Source of the DNA: BRHc4a sp049323755
Lineage (GTDB): Bacteria; Bacillota; Desulfotomaculia; Desulfotomaculales; Desulfocucumaceae
NCBI GenBank assembly: GCA_049323755.1
Contig: JBMOPE010000038.1
Location: 1 to 64,000 of the forward strand
DNA length: 64,000 bases
Direction of reading: 5' to 3'
Positions within the stretch are counted from its first letter, which is position 1. Each line of letters starts with the position of its first letter. The position numbers and the translations under genes are program-made. Below, in pieces: positions 7,733 to 14,827 of the stretch. The notes under the pieces are model-generated. The model made no database searches and was not told the origin of the DNA. It was given only the letters and a program-made list of their open reading frames with translations.

Positions 7733-8455
7733 CTATAGGTCTTCCTCGGCAATATTGACAACGATAAGTGCCCACGCGGGAATAAAAGTGCCCCAGACAA
7801 TATTGTTAAGCCACAAAGCAATAGGAGGCGTACAGGACGGATTAAATGTGGAAACGGCAATACAGATATCGCTCACCAGGATAAGATAGCCGGCAAGAGC
7901 AAACCTGCGGGCAGCCGCCTGACTGTAATACCCCCTGCTAATAGTGCAAATGGCTGACCAGGTCATATAACACAGCACCGCACCAAAAAGCAGCAGCCCT
8001 AAAAGAACCTCCCCGTCCACAAAGGGAAAGGTAATGATAGCTGCAGGCAAAGCTATAACCAGTACCGGAATAAAGAATAAAACCATCTCAAGGCCCGCCT
8101 GATCTCCTCTTTCAAAAACAATAATAAGCAAGAGGTAGGCAAAAAAGAACCCCAGCACCCCGAAAACCTTCACATCACCGGCAAGCCATGGAATCGTGCT
8201 GCAAAAATTTAAAAAGAAATCTCCCAATGCCATGAATAAAACCACGGCAGTCAACATTCCCTGCTCCCGGAACCTCTTTTTAAACACCAGGGCTGTTACC
8301 AATAATGAAAAAACAACGGCAAACTTAAAGTAGTTAACCGCCCGGCTACCGTAGCAAAGGCTGTTAAAAACAAGAATTGCAGCGGTCAACATCAAATAGA
8401 CCGCTAAAACAGCTATTTGCGCCTTTTTCACAGGAAGATGCCCCAAGCTTTTCAT
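7733..8455 (-). CDS. YhhN/TMEM86-like integral membrane protein
   Basis: This 240-residue, very hydrophobic protein has about eight membrane segments. The pattern of a GDFFLNF acidic motif near residue 78, FGVLGFFFAYLLLI near 100 and an ISRGYYSQ...GYLILVSD segment near 173-195 resembles the YhhN family. That family includes lysoplasmalogenases and acts on lipid vinyl ethers. Plasmalogens are common in anaerobic clostridia, which makes the function plausible, but no activity can be claimed. The start ATG lies in a divergent gap shared with the chemotaxis receptor. Its 3' end abuts a TGTCCCC repeat array. Confidence 0.6.
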   Translation of the reverse strand: MKSLGHLPVKKAQIAVLAVYLMLTAAILVFNSLCYGSRAVNYFKFAVVFSLLVTALVFKKRFREQGMLTAVVLFMALGDFFLNFCSTIPWLAGDVKVFGVLGFFFAYLLLIIVFERGDQAGLEMVLFFIPVLVIALPAAIITFPFVDGEVLLGLLLFGAVLCYMTWSAICTISRGYYSQAAARRFALAGYLILVSDICIAVSTFNPSCTPPIALWLNNIVWGTFIPAWALIVVNIAEEDL

Positions 8456-8632
8456 TCTATTAAATAGCTATTTGTTTTCCGGTATCTATATTACATTCTG
8501 GCAATAGCAATATTTACCACACATCTGATGAATACATAATTATCACAATGACCCAAAATCTTGAAGGAATTTATTGGGGCGTGTCGAAAAATAGGAAATA
8601 TTGAGAAATATTTGCTGCAAGGGGGGCTGTCT

Positions 8633-10558
8633 GTGAAAAGTATTAAAACCATATTTATCACTATTTCACTTCTGATTACAGTAATAATTTTTGCGGCACA
8701 AACAGGATTTGGGTTTTATCAGTTTAAAGCTATTGTGTCAAAGGAAGTGGAAGCCGGTTTAAAGCTACAGGCTGAAAAGGAAGCACTTTTGTTAAGCGAG
8801 CGGATTAGTGATGTTGGTAAAAACAGCGTCTCTTTTGCAAAGAACATTGAGGGCCTATCAAATTACAACGCCAATCTCCTACTTGATCAGATTAAGCCCT
8901 ACATAAAAGACAACAAGCTTGTTTACGGCGGGGGCTTCTGGTTTGAGCCGTATATGTTTGACAAGGGTAAAAAATATTTCGGCCCCTACGTCTACAAGGA
9001 AAATAACGAAACAAAGCTTACCTGGGACTACAGCAATGCGGAATATGATTATTTCAAGTGGGACTGGTACAAAAACGGAATGAATGCCCGCAATGGCATT
9101 GGCTGGACAGGCCCCTATTATGATGATGTCTCCAAGGTTACCATGATCACTGCGGCAAGTCCTATCCAAAAGGACGGCAAGGTAATAGGAGTTACCACCT
9201 GTGATATTATTATCGACGAGCTTAGCGAGTACGTAAAGAACCAGATTAAAGTGGGGGAAAACGGCTACGCCTTTATAGTGACCCCAGACGGATTTTACAT
9301 GGCCCACAGGGAGGCCGAAAAAAACTTTAAGATTAAAATTACTGAAGACGAACAGGCCGGGGAACTTGGAAATACAATTATAAAGGCTGTCCAGCCGGAA
9401 ATTGAAAAGACAACGTTAAGTGGGGTTGACTATTATGTCAGCTATTCGCCCATCGGAAACACTGGAATGAAGCTGGTTACCGCCCTGCCGGTGTCGGAAA
9501 CAACAGGCCCCATTAATCAATACTTTATAAGAAATTCGATATCTTTCCTTATTTCCATAGTAGTATTCGGAATTCTTCTCTTCCTGCTGATACACAAAAA
9601 GGTAACCCAGCCCCTCTACGCCCTGTACAAAAACGCCAACCAGGTGTCCCAGGGAGACTTGACCTATGATGATGAAATAATAAAGAACAACTCCTCCAAG
9701 AGTGAAATAGGCCACCTGTCCAAGGCATTTAATTTCATGATCCAGAACATGAACGACCTGGTGCGGGAGATTTCAAAAAAGTCAAGACTGGTTACTGAGG
9801 CGGCACAGCACCTGAATGCAAATGCCGACCAGACCACAGCCAACGCCAGCCAAACCGCCGCCACAATGACGGAAATAGCTTCAACGGTTGACACTGTGGC
9901 CTCTAACATACAGGAGATTTCCAAGGCCTCTGAGGTTACCACCAAGCTGGCCATGGAAGGAAATGAAGGAATTGCCAGTGTTACTCATCAGATGAAAAAT
10001 ATTGCCGCATCCACCAGGGAGGCCGCAGAGGTAATTAACGGCTTAAGCAATAAGTCACAGGAGATTACCCAGATACTTGAATTAATTAACGGCATCGCCG
10101 AGCAAACCAACCTTCTTGCCCTTAACGCAGCCATAGAGGCAGCCCGGGCGGGAGAGCAGGGCCGGGGCTTTGCAGTGGTGGCCGAAGAGGTAAGAAAGCT
10201 GGCCGAGCAAACCGCCAGCGCCACCAAGGAAATTAACAACTTGATCAATGCAGTTCAGCTTGAGTCCCAAAGAGCTGTTGCCACCATGGCAGAGGGTGTG
10301 GAAAAGGTTGAAACAGGAACAAATGTTGTAAACAGCGTTGGAGCCAATTTCAGAGAAATTATCGGGGCAGTACAGGGATTCTCGGAACAAATAGAGCAGG
10401 TAGCCGTGGCAACTACCGAAATGTCGTCAGGTATAACGAACATCGCCGCCTCCATCGAAGAGCAGACCGCGTCAAACGAGGAAGTGCTGTCGGCGGCCGA
10501 ATCACTTTCAGCCCTGGCAGGAGAGCTGAACGAGGCCATACGTAAATTCAAAGTATAA
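8633..10558 (+). CDS. Methyl-accepting chemotaxis receptor with a dCache sensor
   Basis: This 641-residue transmembrane chemoreceptor would signal through CheA/CheW. Layout with the GTG start at 8633: membrane helix 1 (about 8-28), periplasmic dCache sensor (about 35-290, with the WFEPY, GWTGPYYDD and ENGYAFIVTPDGF blocks), membrane helix 2 (about 300-320), HAMP (320-375) and the long coiled-coil signalling domain. The conserved tip is LLALNAAIEAARAGEQGRGF, followed by AVVAEEVRKLAEQ. The frame is open to a TTG at 8561, but AAGGGGGG lies 6 nt before the GTG at 8633, which also puts the first helix at the N-terminus. The cognate ligand cannot be inferred. No other che genes are in the window. 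Confidence 0.92.
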   Translation: MKSIKTIFITISLLITVIIFAAQTGFGFYQFKAIVSKEVEAGLKLQAEKEALLLSERISDVGKNSVSFAKNIEGLSNYNANLLLDQIKPYIKDNKLVYGGGFWFEPYMFDKGKKYFGPYVYKENNETKLTWDYSNAEYDYFKWDWYKNGMNARNGIGWTGPYYDDVSKVTMITAASPIQKDGKVIGVTTCDIIIDELSEYVKNQIKVGENGYAFIVTPDGFYMAHREAEKNFKIKITEDEQAGELGNTIIKAVQPEIEKTTLSGVDYYVSYSPIGNTGMKLVTALPVSETTGPINQYFIRNSISFLISIVVFGILLFLLIHKKVTQPLYALYKNANQVSQGDLTYDDEIIKNNSSKSEIGHLSKAFNFMIQNMNDLVREISKKSRLVTEAAQHLNANADQTTANASQTAATMTEIASTVDTVASNIQEISKASEVTTKLAMEGNEGIASVTHQMKNIAASTREAAEVINGLSNKSQEITQILELINGIAEQTNLLALNAAIEAARAGEQGRGFAVVAEEVRKLAEQTASATKEINNLINAVQLESQRAVATMAEGVEKVETGTNVVNSVGANFREIIGAVQGFSEQIEQVAVATTEMSSGITNIAASIEEQTASNEEVLSAAESLSALAGELNEAIRKFKV

Positions 10559-10588
10559 CCATTTTATTAAATGAAAGTATAGTTTCAC

Positions 10589-10620
10589 GCTTTGAGGGCG
10601 GAACAAACCGCCCTCAAAGC
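10589..10620. terminator. Strong hairpin after the chemoreceptor gene
   Basis: A perfect 13-bp stem, GCTTTGAGGGCGG, has the loop AACAAA. It starts 30 nt after the MCP stop. No T run follows, so its terminator role is uncertain. Confidence 0.5.
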
Positions 10621-10698
10621 AGAGGACCCAATTTTCATTCCCCTTGGTGGCTTCCTGCTTCATTATTCCTCTCCGATTATAAATAATAATTATACAGG

Positions 10699-10730
10699 AA
10701 AAGGTCCCACCATATGGTAAGGACCTTTTA
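10699..10730. terminator. Bidirectional terminator between convergent genes
   Basis: AAAAGGTCC pairs with GGACCTTTT around an inner ACCATATGGT palindrome. The A and T runs on both sides allow it to serve both the MCP gene and the DUF2680-like gene. Confidence 0.6.
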
Positions 10731-10746
10731 GCTGTCACATTTTTAT

Positions 10747-11382
10747 TTAGTTATTTGCCTTAGCAGGGAAGGACCAGTTTTGGCGCTGACCCATCTTTTC
10801 TATCATTTGGTCGGCCTGTTCCTGTGTTATTTTTCCTTCCGATACATCCTTGGAAAGTTCTTCTTTTCTATGCTCCAACATTTTTTGGTTGAATTGCTCC
10901 ATAGTCATGCCGTGCTCGGTGACTATGTCCTCAATCTTTTTACCTGCTTGGAACTCGGTCTTAAGCTGGTCGGCGGTTATACCCAGCACATTTGCCAGGG
11001 CGTCGGTGTTGGGGCCACGCCCCTTGAACATACCGCCCCTGCCGCGGTCAAAGCCAAATCCGGGGAAGCCAAAACCTTTATCATTAGATAATATTTTGTC
11101 TGCCTGTTCCTGGGTGAGTTTGCCCTGCTCCACTGCCTCATTTACCATTTGCTTTTTGGTAGCCTCCAGGGCATCCTTTGCCTGGTCCTCGCTAACACCA
11201 AGGTTTGCCGCAAATTTAGATATGAAGTTTTGATACATGGCAGTTAAATCCGGTTTACCTGTTTGGTCATCTGTATTGGCAAAGGCCATTCCGGATACCG
11301 CCCCGACTAAAATAACCGCCGCTAATAAAACCGCTCCAAGGTGCCATCTTTTTGACTTCAAAAAATCAAACCTCCTGTACAT
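10747..11382 (-). CDS. Secreted DUF2680-like protein
   Basis: This 211-residue protein has a signal peptide (basic MYRRFDFLKSKRWH, hydrophobic core about 15-33, cleavage probably after MAFA). The exported region contains two related helical segments with the signatures KLTQEQADKIL and KITQEQADQMI, separated by a glycine/arginine/phenylalanine-rich linker (about 103-125). This arrangement matches small secreted DUF2680 (YckD-like) proteins, whose function is unknown. A ribosome site GGAGG lies shortly before the ATG. It is transcribed alone, convergent with the chemoreceptor gene. Confidence 0.65.
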   Translation of the reverse strand: MYRRFDFLKSKRWHLGAVLLAAVILVGAVSGMAFANTDDQTGKPDLTAMYQNFISKFAANLGVSEDQAKDALEATKKQMVNEAVEQGKLTQEQADKILSNDKGFGFPGFGFDRGRGGMFKGRGPNTDALANVLGITADQLKTEFQAGKKIEDIVTEHGMTMEQFNQKMLEHRKEELSKDVSEGKITQEQADQMIEKMGQRQNWSFPAKANN

Positions 11383-11630
11383 TTAATTTTATTCAGCGGT
11401 GCACCGAATGATTTTATTATAAATAGCGATTATGAAAATTAGCTGAAAGCCAGCTTAAAATAGGCTTAGACATTTATGTGAAAATGTCAAAAGACTTTGG
11501 GGACTAAAAATAAAGCGCACCTCTGTAAACATTAATCTTTTAAGCAAATAGCAGGAACTATCCGCTTTATTTGGTAATACATAGCTATAGAAAAGCAAAG
11601 TCTAACCCTATTAACCGGCGGGGTAGTTTA

Positions 11631-12485
11631 ATGAATTACATTGAAATAGTCAATGACGCTGTACAATATATAGAATCTAATTTACACCGGAGGCTGTCCC
11701 TGGAGAAACTGGCCTCCAGGTATTACCTTTCTCCTACGCATTTTTATCGCATTTTCCGGGCGGTAGCCAATCAGACCCTCAAATCATATATACTGGAGCG
11801 AAAGCTTTCCGCTGCCGCCCTTGCGTTAAAAAGAACAGACCACAAAGTGGTGGACATTGCCTTCCAGTATGGCTTCAATTCCCATGAGCAGTTTTCACGG
11901 GACTTTCAAATGATGTTTCATGTTACCCCAAGCCGTTACAGAAAAGAAAATATCAGTGTTTCTTTAACGGAAAGGGTGGATATAATTGAGCGGAATTTCA
12001 TAAATAAAAATAAAGATCTAATTGTTGCTTTCTACTGCCGGGAGTTTAAAGAAATAAAGCTGTTGGGAAAGGAAGCCCATCATAATCCTGTGTGCTCCTG
12101 CGAAATGGATCAACTGATTCGCAAGGTTTTCGATTTTTTTGAGGAGCATATTGTCCAGGGCACTGCCAGGCGATTGTTCAGCGTTAATGGCGGCGACAGC
12201 AGAGACCAGTCCCGCAAATTTTGTTTTTATGGTATTGAAGCAGAGGAATATACGGGAGACCGGTCCGGTTTAGCGGAGAGGATTATCCCCGAATCCAGGT
12301 ACGCTGTATTCGTATACCCGGAGTTTATGGGATTGATATTTCGCACGGCATTGAAAGATTTGGATAAATGGCTCAGTTTATCCGGGCTTGAATTCAACAG
12401 TAATGCCGGTTTTGATTTTATTGAATTATTTGCTGAGGATTACCGGCAGACCGGGAAGTTTTATTTACATGTGCCTGTACTTTGA
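11631..12485 (+). CDS. AraC-family regulator with GyrI-like effector domain
   Basis: This 284-residue transcription factor has an N-terminal AraC/XylS DNA-binding domain (about 1-105) with two helix-turn-helix units, LSLEKLASRYYLSPTHFYRIF and VVDIAFQYGFNSHEQFSRDF. A C-terminal region (about 120-284) resembles the GyrI-like small-molecule binding fold; this second assignment is weaker. The frame opens at 11571, but the ATG at 11631 begins the conserved domain, and GGCGGGG precedes it. It is followed 78 nt later, in the same direction, by a flavodoxin-ferredoxin gene that it may regulate. Confidence 0.8.
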   Translation: MNYIEIVNDAVQYIESNLHRRLSLEKLASRYYLSPTHFYRIFRAVANQTLKSYILERKLSAAALALKRTDHKVVDIAFQYGFNSHEQFSRDFQMMFHVTPSRYRKENISVSLTERVDIIERNFINKNKDLIVAFYCREFKEIKLLGKEAHHNPVCSCEMDQLIRKVFDFFEEHIVQGTARRLFSVNGGDSRDQSRKFCFYGIEAEEYTGDRSGLAERIIPESRYAVFVYPEFMGLIFRTALKDLDKWLSLSGLEFNSNAGFDFIELFAEDYRQTGKFYLHVPVL

Positions 12486-12563
12486 ATTTATTACTGTAAA
12501 AAACCTCAAGAATTCACTTCTCATCTCGGTTATCTTTTAAATAAGCCTGAGAGGAGGATTTCG

Positions 12564-13403
12564 ATGAAAGAGAGTCAAGTCAGCCGTACCTCACTGTTAA
12601 CGGCCTATTTTTCCCCAACAGGAACCACAAAAAAAATCGTTGAAACTATTGCCGGTTCAATCCAATGCGAAAAACGGAGGACCCTGGATTTTACCCCAAA
12701 AAGTATTAGAGAGAATGCCAGTGCTGATTTTAGCGGTGACTTGGTCATTATCGGTTCCCCAGTATATTATGGGAGAATTCCAAATGAAGTGGCGGATTAT
12801 TTGTCAAAAATTCATGTTAATAACCTTTATGCAATATTGGTGGTTGTGTATGGAAATCGTGAATATGAAGATTCTTTAAAGGAATTGTATGATGCGGCTT
12901 GTAATGCAGGTTTTTTGCCAATTGCCTGTACTGCATTTATTGGAGAACACTCCTATTCTTCTAAAAAACTGCCGATGGCTCATGGGCGGCCAGACGAGAT
13001 GGACCTGGAAAAGGCAAAATTATTTGGCGCCACTATTCAAAAACATTTAGATTTCTTAATAACGCAGTATAATACTATTAAAATGTCTATACCTGGCAGC
13101 AGTGATTATAAGAATAAAACAATACCCAAATACCCTGTAGCGCCGGAAGTGTTAAAAGAACAGTGCGCTATCTGTAAAAAATGTTTAGAGATATGTCCGG
13201 TAGAGGCCATAGCTATTGACAGCCAGTCCAATTTAATAACCGATATAAATTTATGCATATTATGTTTTGCCTGTGTAAAGAATTGCCCGTCCCATGCGAG
13301 AGGAATTGATGATACACTTTGGTCTCAGGCAATGGAACTATTACAAAAGAAGTGTTTGGAAAGAAAAGAGCCGGAATTTTATTATTCATTTCCAGGACAC
13401 TAA
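12564..13403 (+). CDS. EFR1-type flavodoxin-ferredoxin fusion protein
   Basis: This 279-residue electron carrier joins an N-terminal flavodoxin-like domain (about 8-165, FMN phosphate loop FSPTGTTKKI, GSPVYYGRIP) to a C-terminal 2[4Fe-4S] ferredoxin domain. The two cluster motifs are CAICKKCLEICP and CILCFACVKNCP. Proteins of this EFR1 type probably shuttle electrons between ferredoxin pools and a redox partner. A ribosome site GAGGAGG lies 7 nt before the ATG. The AraC regulator directly upstream is the likely controller. A strong terminator follows at 13463-13508. Confidence 0.85.
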   Translation: MKESQVSRTSLLTAYFSPTGTTKKIVETIAGSIQCEKRRTLDFTPKSIRENASADFSGDLVIIGSPVYYGRIPNEVADYLSKIHVNNLYAILVVVYGNREYEDSLKELYDAACNAGFLPIACTAFIGEHSYSSKKLPMAHGRPDEMDLEKAKLFGATIQKHLDFLITQYNTIKMSIPGSSDYKNKTIPKYPVAPEVLKEQCAICKKCLEICPVEAIAIDSQSNLITDINLCILCFACVKNCPSHARGIDDTLWSQAMELLQKKCLERKEPEFYYSFPGH

Positions 13404-13462
13404 AAATCAACCCTCAGTCAACAAAGGGGCACTCAAAAATAATGACGCAATTTGCGAAAAGG

Positions 13463-13508
13463 AACCCCCCTGGATATGCCGAACTGGTAGACAGGGGGTT
13501 GTTTTTTT
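13463..13508 (+). terminator. Terminator after the flavodoxin-ferredoxin gene
   Basis: The stem CCCCCTG/CAGGGGG (extendable with AA/TT) closes a 19-nt loop and is followed by GTTTTTTT. Confidence 0.75.
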
Positions 13509-13547
13509 ATAATACTAAAAATGCATAGGTAGTTTTGGTTAAAGGGC

Positions 13548-13589
13548 AAAAAAATAACCCCCTTTGTTTTGTGGGGTAAGTTATTTTTT
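13548..13589. terminator. Bidirectional terminator at the end of the 36-residue gene
   Basis: AAAAAATAAC pairs with GTTATTTTTT, and an inner CCCC pairs with GGGG. On the minus strand it overlaps the stop of the small gene and is followed by a T run. Confidence 0.6.
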
Positions 13590-13691
13590 ATCGGCATTTT
13601 CTTTTTTTGCCATGTCCTGGGCTGCTTTATTTATATCGTAGCTGTCCCGGTCGCATTCTTTACGCTTGTCCTCTCCCAAAAGAGAAATCAT
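13581..13691 (-). CDS. Small acidic/basic 36-residue hypothetical protein
   Basis: The reading frame from the ATG at 13691 encodes 36 charged residues, starting MISLLGEDKRKECDRDSYD and ending in KENADKK. It is supported by a near-consensus AGGAGGTG ribosome site 8 nt upstream and by a terminator hairpin that overlaps its stop. No family is recognised. Such short soluble peptides are often missed by gene callers. It shares an ~80-nt divergent upstream region with the Xre-type regulator, which may control it. A chance ORF is possible, but the combination of ribosome site, position and terminator argues for a gene. Confidence 0.5.
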   Translation of the reverse strand: MISLLGEDKRKECDRDSYDINKAAQDMAKKENADKK

Positions 13692-13770
13692 CTGCTATGC
13701 ACCTCCTCGAAAAATATATTGTCCAAATTGGCAAATTCATATACTTTAAAAAATCCATGAGGTGGTAAAG

Positions 13771-14163
13771 TTGAAATTTACCTTTGATGATTTACCTGAC
13801 GATATGAAGGAAACACTGGAAGCTATATATGAAAAGGCAAAAAAAATCAACGGTTCTCTGACGGAAAGAGAGTTTTTTAAGCGTATGGTCTTCGATTGGC
13901 TGGAACCCTACAGGAGAGAAGTGGGAAGCATACCTCCAAGAAAAAATGTGGTTCTTAAAAATAAATTGCGGGAAACTATGAAGTATTATAAAAAAACTCA
14001 GGCTGAAGTGGCTAAATATGTTGGTGTAAGCCGTAATTACATTGGACAAATAATTTCCGGCGATAGTGTGCCCACCATTACGATAGCGTTGTTAATATGT
14101 AATAGCCTGGATCTTCCACCGGAAAAAGTTGGAGAATTATTTTTTTTAGAAAGTATTGACTAA
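13771..14163 (+). CDS. Xre-type helix-turn-helix regulator
   Basis: This 130-residue protein has a C-terminal Xre/Cro helix-turn-helix (about 65-120, with TQAEVAKYVGVSRNYIGQII). An N-terminal helical region (FTFDDLPDDMKETLEAIYEK) could be a dimerisation part or the remains of a longer sensor. The frame is open to a GTG at 13762, but GAGGTGG lies 5 nt before the TTG at 13771, which is preferred. A palindrome CCAAATTGG at 13723-13731, between this gene and the divergent 36-residue gene, is a candidate operator. The role is unknown. Confidence 0.75.
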   Translation: MKFTFDDLPDDMKETLEAIYEKAKKINGSLTEREFFKRMVFDWLEPYRREVGSIPPRKNVVLKNKLRETMKYYKKTQAEVAKYVGVSRNYIGQIISGDSVPTITIALLICNSLDLPPEKVGELFFLESID

Positions 14164-14199
14164 ACCATCACTAAAAATTTTTAAAGTGATGGTTTTTTT
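14162..14199 (+). terminator. Terminator after the Xre-type regulator
   Basis: The stem AAACCATCACT pairs with AGTGATGGTTT and is followed by a T7 run. The regulator's stop codon directly precedes it. Confidence 0.85.
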
Positions 14200-14299
14200 G
14201 TGTATATTTTTCAAAATGCCAACTATATATACATTTAAAAACCAAATATTATTAACCAGGGCAGGGCTCGTTTAAATAATATGAAGGGGGGCGCGGCGG

Positions 14300-14566
14300 G
14301 TGGGTATTATTAATTCTATCATCAGTAACATACCTTGGATATTCAGTGGTATTGGCGTAAGTATATTATCATGTATTCGTCGGCTTGCCGGTAAAACTAA
14401 GGCGCTGGTTAAAAAGAGCCCAAAAGATGATTTAAAAGCTCCGGATAATGGTGACAAATTAGTAGTTTACCAGGGCTCCGGCACTATGATTTTCGTTAAT
14501 TGCCCCCTAACCATCGACAAATCAAAGGCCACAAATGCTGACAATATAAAAACCAATGATTTATAA
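14300..14566 (+). CDS. Small membrane protein of unknown function
   Basis: The frame starts at GTG 14300, with AAGGGGGG about 9 nt upstream, and encodes 88 residues. One hydrophobic segment (about 3-26, IINSIISNIPWIFSGIGVSI) is followed by a basic stretch (RRLAGKTKALVKKS) and a polar tail, suggesting a single-pass membrane protein with its C-terminus outside or a tail-anchored peptide. No homologous family is recognised. The hairpin repeat AACGCCCTGCGGGCGTT begins immediately after its stop. Confidence 0.5.
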   Translation: MGIINSIISNIPWIFSGIGVSILSCIRRLAGKTKALVKKSPKDDLKAPDNGDKLVVYQGSGTMIFVNCPLTIDKSKATNADNIKTNDL

Positions 14567-14568
14567 AA

Positions 14569-14604
14569 AAACGCCCTGCGGGCGTTGCCGCTGTCCCATC
14601 GGCG
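14569..14604. repeat. Dispersed intergenic repeat, hairpin head only (copy 2)
   Basis: AAACGCCCTGCGGGCGTT followed by TGCCGCTG matches the first hairpin and the start of the second in the copies at 661 and 50026. The conserved tail is missing. It may serve as a terminator for the 88-residue gene. Confidence 0.6.
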
Positions 14605-14617
14605 GGAACCCAGAATC

Positions 14618-14670
14618 AGAGGAAAGGGGACAGAGACGAATGGTGCCAAGAGACGAATGGTGCCAGACCC
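14618..14670. repeat. Tandem GAGACGAATGGTGCCA repeat
   Basis: GGAAAGGGGACA is followed by two copies of GAGACGAATGGTGCCA (14632-14664). It is related in its GGGGACA part to the 7614-7731 array. It directly abuts the possible transposase remnant at 14691-14824, consistent with end sequences of a REP-type transposon. Confidence 0.55.
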
Positions 14671-14685
14671 TTAACTTTTTAACTT

Positions 14686-14824
14686 ATTGACTACCCTGTC
14701 TGTTTATATATTTAAACACTGCCACTGCGGAAACTCTAATATAACGTGCGATTTCTTCCTGGTTAACTCCGGTCTCTGTCAATATCTCGTCCGATGCATT
14801 ATTTTTCTGAGATTTAAAGCTGGA
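14686..14824 (-). pseudogene. Possible remnant of a REP-type transposase C-terminus
   Basis: On the minus strand the translated stretch ends NQEEIARYIRVSAVAVFKYI plus NRQGSQ and a stop. It contains a helix-turn-helix-like segment such as those seen at the C-terminus of some IS200/RAYT-type transposases. It has no start of its own and begins just after the stop of the histidine kinase, in the same frame. The TGGCACCATTCGTCTC repeat pair directly downstream supports a mobile origin. The family assignment is tentative. Confidence 0.35.
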
Positions 14825-14827
14825 AAA

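Noticed and set aside
7609..7860. 83-codon minus-strand frame
   Set aside because: Overlaps the YhhN-like gene in another frame and its C-terminal half encodes the TGTCCCC repeat (GMGTH-type repeats).
12640..12879. 79-codon plus-strand frame inside the flavodoxin-ferredoxin gene
   Set aside because: A shadow in another frame of a gene with clear flavodoxin and 2[4Fe-4S] motifs.
13463..13500. Stretch GGATATGCCGAACTGGTAGA resembling the 5' part of a tRNA-Leu
   Set aside because: Only a D-arm-like segment is present. It lies in the loop of a terminator and there is no anticodon or T arm.
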